In this document: positions 46,201-57,700 of the stretch, one piece after another
Layout of the letters: every line of letters begins with the position of its first letter
Numbering within the stretch: position 1 is the stretch's first letter
From: Rhizophagus irregularis
Lineage: Eukaryota > Glomeromycota > Glomeromycetes > Glomerales > Glomeraceae
Reading direction: 5' to 3'
Assembly: GCF_026210795.1 (NCBI RefSeq)
Contig: NC_089435.1
Location: forward strand, 3,224,001-3,288,000
Length of the DNA stretch: 64,000 nucleotides
Notes under the pieces: generated by a model
Told to the model about the DNA's origin: nothing
The model's input: only the letters and a program-made list of their open reading frames with translations
Database searches by the model: none
Position numbers and translations under genes: made by a program

Positions 46201-46737
46201 ATTATCTTCTTTACTAATTGGTAATATATCTATCTTTATCCCTATTACATAGCTGTATCAACATATTTTGAAACAATGTTCTCTAATGGTTCAAATAAAT
46301 CAACAGAGAATAAAATTGAAATTTCAATAAATGATACAACTCCAAATATATTCTGGGTAATACTTCGATGGTTATATGGACAATCTTTTGAAGATGCAGC
46401 GAAATCTGTTTTACGTAAACGAGATGAATTTACAACAGAAAAGGAGAGTTACGAATTAACATTTTTGATTGATATTTTGAAAGCAACAGATTTTTATGAA
46501 GTTGAACTCAAAGATGAAGTAGAAGATTTAATTATAAATAGTAAGTATATTAATTTTGCTAATGTATGTGAAATTTTAGAATTGTCAGATAAATTTAAGG
46601 CCACACGATTAAAAGATTATTGTGAAAAATATATTAAATTGAATAGACAACTTGTTATAGATCAATTAGTTGAATTTCATGAGGATACAAATGAAAGATC
46701 AAAAATGTTAGATTTATTATTGGCAGTTAATGAATGA
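37222..46737 (+). CDS. Sacsin/Nov-like dual HSP90-type ATPase with C-terminal BTB domain (12 exons, 2,855 aa)
   Basis: Exons: 37,222-37,561; 37,635-38,452; 38,523-38,573; 38,655-39,832; 39,926-41,700; 41,776-41,861; 41,949-41,990; 42,089-42,910; 42,982-43,053; 43,183-44,677; 44,756-46,159; 46,253-46,737 (8,568 nt, all GT-AG). The first ATPase module has the N-box EILQNSDDAK (31-40), KIG (111-113) and GLGFNSIYHITD from 116, as in Sacsin and Arabidopsis NOV. The second has EFLQIADDAKA (from 1427) and IGKFGKGFYYVFHITD (1501-1516). The BTB/POZ fold covers about 2680-2790 (DVIFIIGEE, ANKCVLSAVSTYFETMF, WVILRWLYGQSFED). Sacsin-type modules act as chaperones; BTB proteins often recruit CUL3 ubiquitin ligase. 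A chaperone-ubiquitin role is inferred. No transmembrane segment. Shorter paralogue at 54.7 kb. Confidence 0.87.
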
Positions 46738-46842
46738 TTTGAATAGTTGCCAGTACATACAAAAGTAGGTTAGGTATTGAGATAGTTATGTCATATCGAA
46801 TTGTTGGGTGAATATTAAATATCCAAGTCTTGTTTTTAGAAT

Positions 46843-46928
46843 AATAAACTTTTATTTAATTAAAGAGTTATTTTTATTGAATTATTTGAGATGAAAAATT
46901 GAAATATGTGTCATTTAATTTTAATAAA
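46843..46928 (+). terminator. Possible polyadenylation signals of the Sacsin-BTB gene
   Basis: AATAAA occurs at 46,843-46,848 and 46,923-46,928, 106 and 186 bases after the stop. Placement is reasonable for a fungal 3' UTR; the motif is common in AT-rich DNA, so this is only suggestive. Confidence 0.35.
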
Positions 46929-48019
46929 GTATTATATTCATTTCTTGCAATGTTGAAATTTCAGGTGATGACGTGCGTTGATACTTGATACATATAAAAT
47001 TAAGATATAATTGAACATTAAATTTTTCAGTCTTAAAAAATTTTCATATTATTAAATAAATTTATCATCACATTAAAAAATATGTAATCCTAAAATGGGA
47101 AATACTTTACTTCGTTCAAAATTACTTATTGCGACAATAGATGATTTTACATAAATCAAATAAGTATATAATTTTCATATACAATTTAAGTGTTTGGAAT
47201 AGAAGACTTGATTGTGCGATACAGGTGGCGGTGGTGGAGGACCCCGAACAATATATAAATAGGTCATAGGAAATTGGCAAAATTTTACTATTAGCTCAAC
47301 GCATTTTTTCAGGGCCGGAATTATGATAATGTCAGTCAGTTACTAAATAAAGTAATATATTTCTTACCAACGTTATCAAAATATATCTAAAAAAGGAAAG
47401 ATTTTCATGATTATTTTGGCCTATTCTACGCGTTATTTCTTGTTACCTATTTCAGTATTGCTCGGGGGCGCGCATCTCACAACAATTATCATCTGACGCA
47501 AATCGACACCTGATATAATACTTGAAACCTAAAATAATTTTTTTTTCTTTTTTTTTTAAAAAAAAAATGATATTAAGTGTTTTAAAAAATTAAAAACAAT
47601 TTTTGTAGTTTAAAAAAAGGAAATCAAAATTTTACGATTTACAAATTAATTTATATGTATCTGGTCTTTTGAATAAATCTTTAATTACATTTTTTCAATT
47701 TTAGTTTTCATTCAAAGATTAAAACCTTCAAAGTGTAAACATTTCATGATTTCAAGATTTATTATAATATTGTAAATTACATACAATATTCAGTATTTCT
47801 TCAATCGATTTGTTATATCAGTAATTTAATTAGGAAATCTTAAGCAAAAGCCAAATAATTCTCTGAATATGGCTACAACGGTTACATTAAAACTGAAAAA
47901 ATATGGAAATTTATTATTATAAATTTATTTAAAAAATTAATTCATTTAATATAATACATAATTCATGTGATTCATCTAATCCATCTAAAGCATATAATTA
48001 ATTCTTCATTTAGTTCATC
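46929..48019. other. Spacer between convergent genes
   Basis: From about 47,530 the sequence matches the 3' flank of the kinase gene at 5.5-5.8 kb. At 47,290-47,330 there is a block resembling 15,560-15,610. The reverse strand of the kinase tail repeat gives a spurious open frame across 47,967-48,275. No gene of its own. Confidence 0.55.
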
Positions 48020-50388
48020 TTATTCATATAATTCGTCTGACTCATATAATCCATCTGATTCATGTAATTCATCTGACTCATGTAATTCATCTGACTCATA
48101 TAATTCATCCAAATCATATTCATCTGAATCATATAATCCATCCGAGTCATATAATTCATCTGCATCATATAACTCATTTAATTCATCATTTAATTCATCA
48201 TTTAGTTCATTTAACTCATCTAATTCATATTGGGCACTTTTATATCCTTGTTCAGCAGATTTTTTGCACCAATAAATTGCTTGGTCTATATCCATTACAG
48301 CTTCTTCATCTTTATATATCAAAGCAAGATCATATTGAGCTAAATAATTTCCTAAATTTGCAGCCTTTTTACATAATTCAAATGCCTTTTGATTATCAAT
48401 ATTGGTTCCAATTCCTTCTCTATAACACCATCCTAAATTACATGTTCCAAGTAAATTTCCTAAATTTGCAGATTTTTGAAAATATTCAAATGCTTTTTGA
48501 TCATTAACAAAAGTTCCAATTCCATCCATATAACAATTTCCTAGATTATACATTCCATATGCACTTCCTAAATTTGTAGCCTTTTGATATAGTTCAAATG
48601 CTTTTTTTCTATAAATACTGGTTCCAATTCCTCTTTCATAACAATATCCTAGACTAATTATTCCAAATATATTTTCTGAATTTGCTGCATTTTGATATAA
48701 TTCAAATGCTATTTGTTCATTAACATTAATTTCAATTCCATGATGATTAAATGCTCCAAGTAATAAAACAGAATTAGAATCATTCTGATTACTTAATAAC
48801 CAATTATAAATTTCTTGTAAAGCTATATCACGATAATTAAGATAATTAACAATCTTACATTTTCTCATTTCTATTTCTATATCTTCAAGTAGGAGAATTA
48901 TTTCATTAACCATTTGTTCAAAGTTATTTTTAATTAAATTTGATGAAATTAAAGGTTCTATTTCTTTTATTTGAATTTTACTAAAATTTTGAATAATTTG
49001 AGACATTTCCTCATGTAATAAATTATTGATTATATTTTCAGGAACTTCATTATTTGATTTGACCAGCTGTTTATTTGATAATTGATGTATATCTGCATTA
49101 TAATCATTTTGCTGAAAATCTAAAACAATTGTATTTAATCTAGTAAAAACCTGTTTGATAGTTGGACGATTATCTGGTTCATTATTCCAGCAATCTAAGA
49201 ATGAAATAAGTTATATTAATTAATAAGTTATTTTAATTATTAAATCATATATAAAATTTAATTATATTTACCAGTATATATGTTTATGTAATTTTCAGGT
49301 GTATTTGGAATGGGTTTTTCTCTAAGACCTTGTGATAATTCCATAGCCAAATTAATATCATATGATTTATTACAAAAAGGTGGCTGGCCACTAGAAATTT
49401 CCCATAAGAGTATGCCAATACTGTAAACATCACTTTTTTTGTTCAATGAATATAATTGTATTTGATTGTTAATATCTCTTTTTTTATTAAATATTTGTGG
49501 ATCAACATAAGTAACCATTTCAAATGATTTTGATTGAATGTTGGATGATTCTTCAATCCTTTTTGATAATCCCAAATCAGCCAATTTGATGATATTTTTA
49601 TGAATTAATACATTATGAGAGTTCTATTATTAAAATCAATAAATAAAATAAATAATTGTATTAAGTATATATATAATCTTACAGCATAGTTTAAATGTAT
49701 AAATAACTTACCAAATCACGATGCACAATTTCTTTATCGTGTAAGTATGTTATAGAATTAGCTAATTGAAGTGCCAAATTTAACTTATTATTCCAAGTGA
49801 GATGTTCAAAATGTTCACTTAAATATTTTCGAAGGGTACCACTATCTGCATATTCCATCACCAATAAATATTTATTGGAATTATCACTTTGGTTTTCTTT
49901 TTGATAGAAATGATTATTTTTAGAATTTTTTTTTTCATTTTAATTTAATTAATGATTTTAAAAAAATATTCATAATACCTGTTGTAATGCCATAAAAACG
50001 GATAATATTCTCATGGAAATTTATTTCATGTTGAAGTATAATCTAAATCATAAATAAAAAATTGTAAATTAGAAATTGTAAATTAGAAATTAATAATATA
50101 TGATAATAATATATTGTAAAAACAAAAAATATTTTATTTATTTACTTCATTAACAATTTCTTTTGTTACGATATTAAAATTAAAAAAAGATTTTAATACT
50201 AAGTAATTATGAGAATTTTTCCAATTTGCACGATAGACTTTTTCAATACTTCCAAAACCAATTTCTTGAACGTGATTAAAATGTTTGTAATCATAATATT
50301 TAATTTGTTTTTTGGTTATAGATTTTTCAATCCAATTAATCCACTCATTTGAATTACCAATAGCTTTAATTTCAGTGTTGTTATTCAT
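48020..50388 (-). CDS. Kinase-like protein with Sel1 repeats (5 exons, 672 aa), altered kinase motifs
   Basis: Paralogue of the 5.8-kb gene with the same structure: exons 50,388-50,146, 50,042-49,979, 49,896-49,712, 49,623-49,272 and 49,194-48,020 (2,019 nt). I chose the ATG at 50,386-50,388 (MNNNTEIKAIGNSNEWINW) because it aligns with the start of the paralogue; an upstream in-frame ATG at 50,526 would add 46 aa that are not conserved. The catalytic loop HRDL-NSHN and Lys66 remain. The third glycine of the loop is Glu (GFGSIEKV, position 49) and DFG has become DLG (180-182), so catalysis may be weak or absent. Sel1 repeats cover residues about 420-605. The acidic tail (ELYESDELHESDELHESDGL) differs from the paralogue. 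Divergent from the 54.7-kb gene. Confidence 0.83.
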
Positions 50389-52739
50389 TCTAGATATTGT
50401 TTTAAGTACAGAAAAAATTTTTACGTGAAAGAAAAAAAGGCATTTTGTATTATTTATAGAAATTTGTGTGACACATGAGACTAAAAAGTCATGCTCATGC
50501 AGAAGAAAAAGGAAATTTGCATGCACTTACTAAACCACTAAAAAAAAAAGTTCCCATATAATCTCACCAATCACGTGGTCAGTGCCGGTTAAACAGCACA
50601 TCTCGCGTGATCATAATGTAAATTGTTAGATGATTTTTCCTAGCACAAAATAATATTCCCAGCGGTCATTTCCGCAATTACATAAGAAAAATAATATTAG
50701 AAAAACTATTAATCTCGTTCGTCAAACCTTTCATAGAGAAAATTGATTCAATTATCTGGAATCCACGCAATACTTTATTCAAAGAATGGGAACGTAAACG
50801 GAAAATTTAATACCGTACATAATCGGATAAATCACGGTTAAAAGGAAATGTAACAATTAAATAACAACCCTAAATCTTCCAAACTCTTCAGTCTTTACGA
50901 CCGAATATCTCGAATAATACACATCAAGCACCTATACCAACAAATCCACGATTGGACATAACCAGTCATATATGGTGGACACTCCGGATCATTGAGATAC
51001 CTAGGTTTCATAAATTATTAATCTTAGAGCACTTATATTTAGCTCCTGATATTAGAAAGTTTATTTCTATTCTTTCATTTGGTGTTATATATGCATGTAG
51101 TATAGATGGGATTTTTTTTTATACTTTTCTTTCTCTTCTACCAGAAGGATGTCGTTCAAATGGGCGATTACTATCAGTTTATTTTTATGTTCTATTTTAA
51201 GGATCTTATTGTATGTAATTTATTGTGGGCTGGGTTCTTTCTGTGAAATAAAAATAAAAAAAATGAAAATTACCAACGTTATATTGATCGTCATTCGGTA
51301 ATCAATAATGTGACATATTGTTTGAGCATATTATGAAACCTGAGCCGGGAATTCTTATACAATTGTGTCTTTCATTTTTATTGTGTAAAGTTTTTATTAT
51401 TTTAATATTTTAACGTTTACAATATATTTAATTTATTTTAATAAAAATGTTTTTTCCTCTCGCTCTTTTTAATATTTTTATTCCTCGAATTCACAACTAT
51501 CTGTTATAGATTGTTTTATTTCTTTTTTTTTTGAAACTTTGTCGGGCGGGCTTACATTTTAAACTTTATTTTTCATTAGAGTTTCATTTGGCTATAAAAA
51601 TAAAATAAAATTAAAAAATATCTCTAAGTTTCAAATCAATTTTCTAAAAAAAAAAAAAAAAAATTTAAAAAAGTGAAAAAAAATTATTCAATACTATTTT
51701 ATAATAAAATAAGATTTAATATTTTCGCATGAAATTTCCAACGAAAGGGTCAATAAAAAAAGATGGGAAACTTATTCTGAAAAGTCAAATAATTTTTTTT
51801 TTAAATATTAATAACGAAAAAAAGATAATAATTATAATTTAATATACCAATGCTGTTTGAGTAAGCCAAGCATAGCCCCACCATTAATATCCTGGATAGA
51901 ATAAAAATGGGACGTTAGTTATACGAGACATGCAGTGTCAAATAAATTAACCTTAGTATAACCACCAGAAATTTATATTGTGTCTTTCGAATCTTGGAAT
52001 AAAGAAATCGGGTATTAGTTCGCGAGTCCAGAAATAATTTTATTGCAAATGCCTCATCCGTTCAAATTATCTCCATAACATTTTGTGAGAATCTTAAGTT
52101 GCACAACCCGAAGAATAAATATCCACACTGGTCTAGTATGGTCAACAAAAGATTACGTAATAGCAGGTGATGTTAATTAATTCGCTTGTAACAAGCCACC
52201 AAGTAAAAAGTATAATTTTTTTCCTTATTTATGATTTTTGCATTAAATTTAACTAACACATCATTTTTGTCAACTCTTACCCATTTCATTGATGCATTTT
52301 TATAAAATATATATTATTCTATTTACCTTCTATATAACAATAACACATACTTTTCTTGTAATTCTTTTGTATAATCATCATTTCTCTTAGTCTTTCATCT
52401 ATTTCTAACATTCCTTTTTGTTCACTATCATTAAACATTTTTTTCCATCTTATAATAAAACAACCAAAGAAAAAAATTGATAATAAAGAATGAATGAACA
52501 ATAAAAAAAAATAATAAAAAATAAATCGTTTTTTATTGGCATTAATTATTATTAATAATTAACAATAATAATAATAATAATAATCTATTTAAAGAAAAAA
52601 ATCACAAAATCAAAACGAATGATGATAAAAAAAACTCTGAAATAAAAAAAAATTTTTTTGGATTTGAAAAAAATATTGAAAATAAAAAAAAATTTTTAAA
52701 AAAATTATTTTAAAGTACTGTATTAACTAAAAAAAAATA
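50389..52739. other. Long non-coding region, upstream of the kinase-like gene
   Basis: 51,250-51,600 matches 8,340-8,750 upstream of the paralogous kinase; 50,560-51,240 has no counterpart there and may be an insertion. A frame at 50,952-51,200 (ends LLPEGCRSNGRLLSVYFYVL) has no supporting features. Below that the DNA is A/T runs. Confidence 0.5.
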
Positions 52740-53010
52740 AAATAAAAAATTTTTCGGCTTGTAAAAAAGAACTGAAAAATTAAAAGTAACATATCAAAAT
52801 TTCCATAAGAACCGGTAAAAAAAAATTCGGCCCTAAAAAGGACCGAAAAAGAACAATAATATAAAAAAACAACCTTTAGATCTAAAAAGACAAATATAAT
52901 AATATAAAAAAAAAATCGGTCTAAAAGACTGAAAAAAAAATCATTATTTAAAAAAAAAAAATTTCGGTTTAAACACAAAAATCGAAAAAAATATTTTTTG
53001 TCGCTCATTT
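52740..53010. repeat. Diverged CGG(N)AAAA(N)ACCGAAAAA repeats
   Basis: Units such as TTCGGCCCTAAAAAGGACCGA, TCGGTCTAAAAGACTGAAAAA and TTCGGTTTAAACACAAAAAT recur every 60-80 bp, each a small imperfect hairpin separated by AT-rich spacers. One related motif occurs near 10,590 together with a GCAGCCGATCACA string comparable to GCGGCCGATCGCA at 53,045. Confidence 0.5.
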
Positions 53011-54706
53011 GAAACACAAGTAAGAATATTTTGTTCGGATAGCTGCGGCCGATCGCATTGTCTCAAGAAGATATCATTAGTAATCTTTTTTCGTTTAATT
53101 AAAAAAAAAAGTTTCCTATTAAAATTTCATTAACTGGAACTGTATTAGCAATACACATGACCCTGTTAGCCAATCAAATATGGAATATATCAGGCGCAGC
53201 CGCGCAGGCATATCATGTGTCTAATGTAACACAATTTAAATTATTTATAGTATGGCACGATAGCACGATATGATAAAGTATTATTAATTATGTACATTGT
53301 ACAGGTACGATGGTACGATGGTTACGATGCCAATTGTACCGAAATATCATAGGAATTGCAATATCAATATCACATGAATAACCATTATATAATGAATCTC
53401 ATTTTAAAAGTAATTAACACAAGATGCATAAATACATAATAATTTAATAAGAATCCAGGCAAAATTTTCTGAAAACCGCTTAGCTGGCTGAATTTATAAT
53501 TTATTTTGAACCAATTAAATAAATCCTTAATGTAAATTTTAAAAGTGTAATTTAAAGGACGTTGATAGTAAGTTTAGTTGTACATCCAGAGAAACAAGTA
53601 CATACGGTAGGGAAATGGAGAAAGCAAAGTTTCATACCTAAAAAACAATAAAGCACAAGAACATATCGCAATCAAATAATTATCCCCTATCTAAGCGTGA
53701 CAGAATTTTTTTTAGTATATTATAGATTCTCATTTTTATATATAAAAATATTTCTAATATGTATGTTTTGCAGATTTGCGCACACTTAGTGAGTGCGAAA
53801 CTCGTTACTGATAAACCTTCGCGCTATTAAAACAAGCCCAATTACGCAACAAAATTTATCGTTGAGATTGGCATTAAATCTAAATACTTCAAATCGATCA
53901 ATGTCACCTTTTAATATTAGCGAAATCCAAATTTTACCGGAAATTGACGATCTTATCAAGAACAAAACAAATGGGCATGTGAACCGATCGATAGCTGATA
54001 AGTCTAATATACAAAAAGGTAAGACGTAGATAAGATATAAACCCTTAATTATTTTAAGATTAAAAACAAAATTCTATAGATAGTAAAAATAGAATGAAAA
54101 CAAACAAAGTACCAGGATAAGAATAATTACATCATTAAAAATTCGCTGTGTAACTTTATCTAAATGAAATCATTAAAGGAATTTAAATGAATTTCCCAAA
54201 AAAAACAATGATTTATTTGGATCTCATGATGAAATTTATTAATAATTTGTAACTCATTTCTTTTTTGGAAGGATTTATACTTCTTTTATACTCGATGTGG
54301 TCAGAGAAAAATAATGGCGTCGAGTGCCACTATTTACGAATGACGATCTTTGTCGTCTTTGTTACAATTTCTATTAATTGTTCATCCGGATAATCTTTAT
54401 CAATTTCATGTTTTATGAAGTCACATGTATACTTCTTATCAATAATCAGTGACTTTTAAAAAAACTATAAATTGACACATTGTATCATTTAATAGACTAA
54501 ACATCGAAAAGTTTCATAATAATTATTATTAAGAACTTTATTATTGTTTTTTAGCGGCAAAGTAATAATTTTAAAATTTTTATTAATGTTTTATGCTGTC
54601 GTAAACTTAGTAACACATCAACTATCTTTTTTGATTATCTAATATCATTAGATACGATAACTAGATTATTATCGTTCAACGCCAAAGAAAAGTTTCATTT
54701 CGCAAG
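53011..54706. other. Non-coding region upstream of the second Sacsin-BTB gene
   Basis: An acceptor-like TTTTGCAG ends at 53,773, followed by an open stretch at 53,793-54,015 that ends at a GTAAG donor. It could be an isolated exon but no start codon or partner exon was found. The rest is AT-rich without signals I can name. Confidence 0.45.
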
Positions 54707-57700
54707 ATGACAAACACTAACGGCCCTAACGCTCCTAAAGGAGCAATTGGGAGAGAGTTTAGGCCACGAGAACCTTTCACTCATCGTTTACGTAAAATTC
54801 TTGAAGAATATCCTGATGGTTCTCAAATTCTTCGTGAAATTCTTCAAAATTCAGACGATGCTAAGAGTACCGAACAAGTTTTTATTTTGGATCATAATAC
54901 ATATCCATCTAATAGATTAATAAAACCAGATTTGGTTAACTATGAGAGAGCCAATCTGAAACTTGGTAGATATCAAGGTCCTGCACTTTTAGCAAAAAAT
55001 AATACCATTTTTGATGAAAGAGATTTTAAATCTTTGCTCAAATTGGCCGATAGTGAAAAACAAGATCAATTTGATAAAATTGGAGGTAAGAAATTTAATT
55101 TATTGATTTTGTATAACAGTATTATGTTATATATTCTAATGCATTTTTATTATAATCATAGTGATGGGAGTCGGTTTTAATTCAATTTATCATATTACTG
55201 ATTCACCTTCTTTCATTACTGGTGATAAATATGTTATTCTTGATCCACATGAATGGTATTTTCGTGGTGGCATCGAATTCGACCATGTCAAAGATAGATT
55301 AGCCGAACATTATCCGGATCAATTCGCTCCTTTTAGAATCCCGTGTAATAAAAATTTCGAAGGAACTATTTTTCGCTACCCACTTCGTGATTCTGATGAA
55401 TCGGAAATTTCTAAGAAAATTTATACAACTGATGAAATTAAAGAAATGTTTCGTAAATTTTACGAAAATGAAAGCATTAATTGTTTATTATTTTTGAAAT
55501 ACATTGAGTGTATCTCTTTTTATGAATTGGAAAAGGGCGCTATTGAACCTAAATTACTTTATAAAATTCAATTAATGAATGCTGAAAAAGTACGACAAGA
55601 ACGCCGTTTGATAGTTGAAAAAATTATGCCAATGATGGATTCATTAAATTCTGGGAAACTTGACGAAAATCAACAATTAGAGACGACTTATGTTGCATCA
55701 TTCAGTCGTCAGAAAGGAGATTCCATAGAGTCTAATTCAAAATGGTTAATTTTGAATTATCTTGATGATTTACGCAAAACTGATGCATACTTTCAAAGTA
55801 AATTCAAAAAAAATATTGGAGAATATAAGTTTGTACCAAATGTTGGTTTAGCTATCCCTTTGGAAAATTTGAACGCTACCGGAAGATTATTCTGTTTTTT
55901 ACCTCTTCCAATTGAAATGCCTTTCCTCGTTTCCGTACATGGATATTTCGCGGTAAGTATTAGTGAAAATTTATCACATTATGAATAATAAATAACTAAA
56001 TAAATCTTTTGTTTGATTAACAAAGGTTAGCAATAATCGACGTTCTTTATGGTCGCCCGCAGACGGTGAAGATCTGGTAATGTAATTCTAACTTCATAAT
56101 ATTTTGAAAAAAAAATGTGTATTAATAATTATTGAATATTTAGGCGTTTGATGCATTAGCAAACTTAAAGATTGAATGGAATAAATATTTATTTGAAAAA
56201 GTTTTACCTAAAGCTTGGGTAAAACTACTTCATGAACTCCCTATTAAAATTCCTAATATCGGATCATGTGATTTATATAAATTCTGGCCAATAGGAGAGA
56301 ATGTATCGAAAAACATAAATATTTTTTGCAAAGATCTATTAAAAAATGTTATAGAAAGTTTTAGCATCGAGGATCGTGTATTTAAAGGACCTTCTTCATC
56401 AAATATTATCGGAAAAGTATCTCAAATTTTAGCGGACTCATATAATCATTTCAAAATTCCGAATTTCATTGGCTTTCACTTTGCAATGGTTATTTAGATG
56501 ATAGATTGTTGGCTGACATTAATTTACTCAAAATAATCGGAAACATTGGATTTCCTGTAATATCAGTTCCCTACGATGTAATTAGAGTCTTAAAAGAATC
56601 TAAACACAGAAATTCTCTTAGGGTTTTATCTCCCGCCATTATTCGTACTTATTTAAACTCTAACCGTAATAGATGGGAATTTGATGCAATATCGAGAAAA
56701 GAAGTCTTACAATTATTCAAGTTTATATTAGGTGATAAAAAATTTGACGAACTAGAAGGTTTCAAAATGATTCCACTTGCGAATAATACATTTGATACTT
56801 TAACATTATCCAGCAAATCTTACATGTATATTGATAAGATTACCGAAAATATTAAAAATTATAATAACAGTCTCATAAATCAGTTGAATAGTAACAAATT
56901 AATTGACAAAAATATTGACTCTGAGTTGTATAAAATTTTGTACGATAACGCAAAAGTTAGATGGAATGGATGTGACCTAAATATCAAAATTTTAGATGAA
57001 ATTGAAGTTAAGGATCTAATTTCAATTATTAGTGACATAGGCGAAGATAAAGAACTATCAATGGATGAAATAAAAAATGTTATTGAAATTCTTAAACGAA
57101 TTGCAAAAATTCAACATGTTACTAAGATAGAAGAAAATGATCAGGAAATTTTGGATGAATTATTGATTCCAAGTACTAAAAATAGGTTACTCAAAATAAG
57201 GGAAATTTATTCTGATGACTTAGGAAATATGCTTGACAATGAAGAGAGAAGCGAGTATAATATTGTTCATAGTCTTGTGACTCAGAATATTGCTTCAGAA
57301 TTAGGAATTCAAACTTTAAGAGGAAGAATATTTGGTAACCGTCATAATCATAAGGTGAATTTATTATTATTTTATAAGCCGTCTTAACACACATTTCGAT
57401 TCCTAGGGAATGAAAATGAAGAATGGGAAATATATGGACAGCATGAATCATTGACTACAAGAATCAAAAATATTCTCAATGTAATTGTAATTTGGAAAGT
57501 TTCATCGTTTGGTAATGCATTTTATTCGATATTAATTTATTGAAATATTATTTTTAGGATTATTCAATGGATTCCTTATTTAAAGAATTCCTTCAAGTAA
57601 GTGATAAAGTAATATTAATAAGTTCTTTTCAAAAAAATTTAGAATTATTTTATGCTTTCTTTAGAACGCAGATGACGCTGGAGCTAAGAAATTTTCAGTT

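Noticed and set aside
47967-48275. Ser-rich 102-aa frame on the plus strand
   Set aside because: Antisense of the acidic-tail minisatellite of the kinase gene.
50952-51200. 82-aa hydrophobic frame on the plus strand
   Set aside because: No start context, partner exon or recognisable domain; lies in a segment absent from the paralogous flank.
53150-53220. GC-rich patch GGCGCAGCCGCGCAGGCA considered as a tRNA start
   Set aside because: No acceptor stem, anticodon arm or T-arm motif follows.
53793-54029. 78-aa frame with acceptor-like and donor-like borders
   Set aside because: It has only a GTG at its start, a stop immediately upstream in frame and no adjoining exon; kept only as a remark on the spacer.
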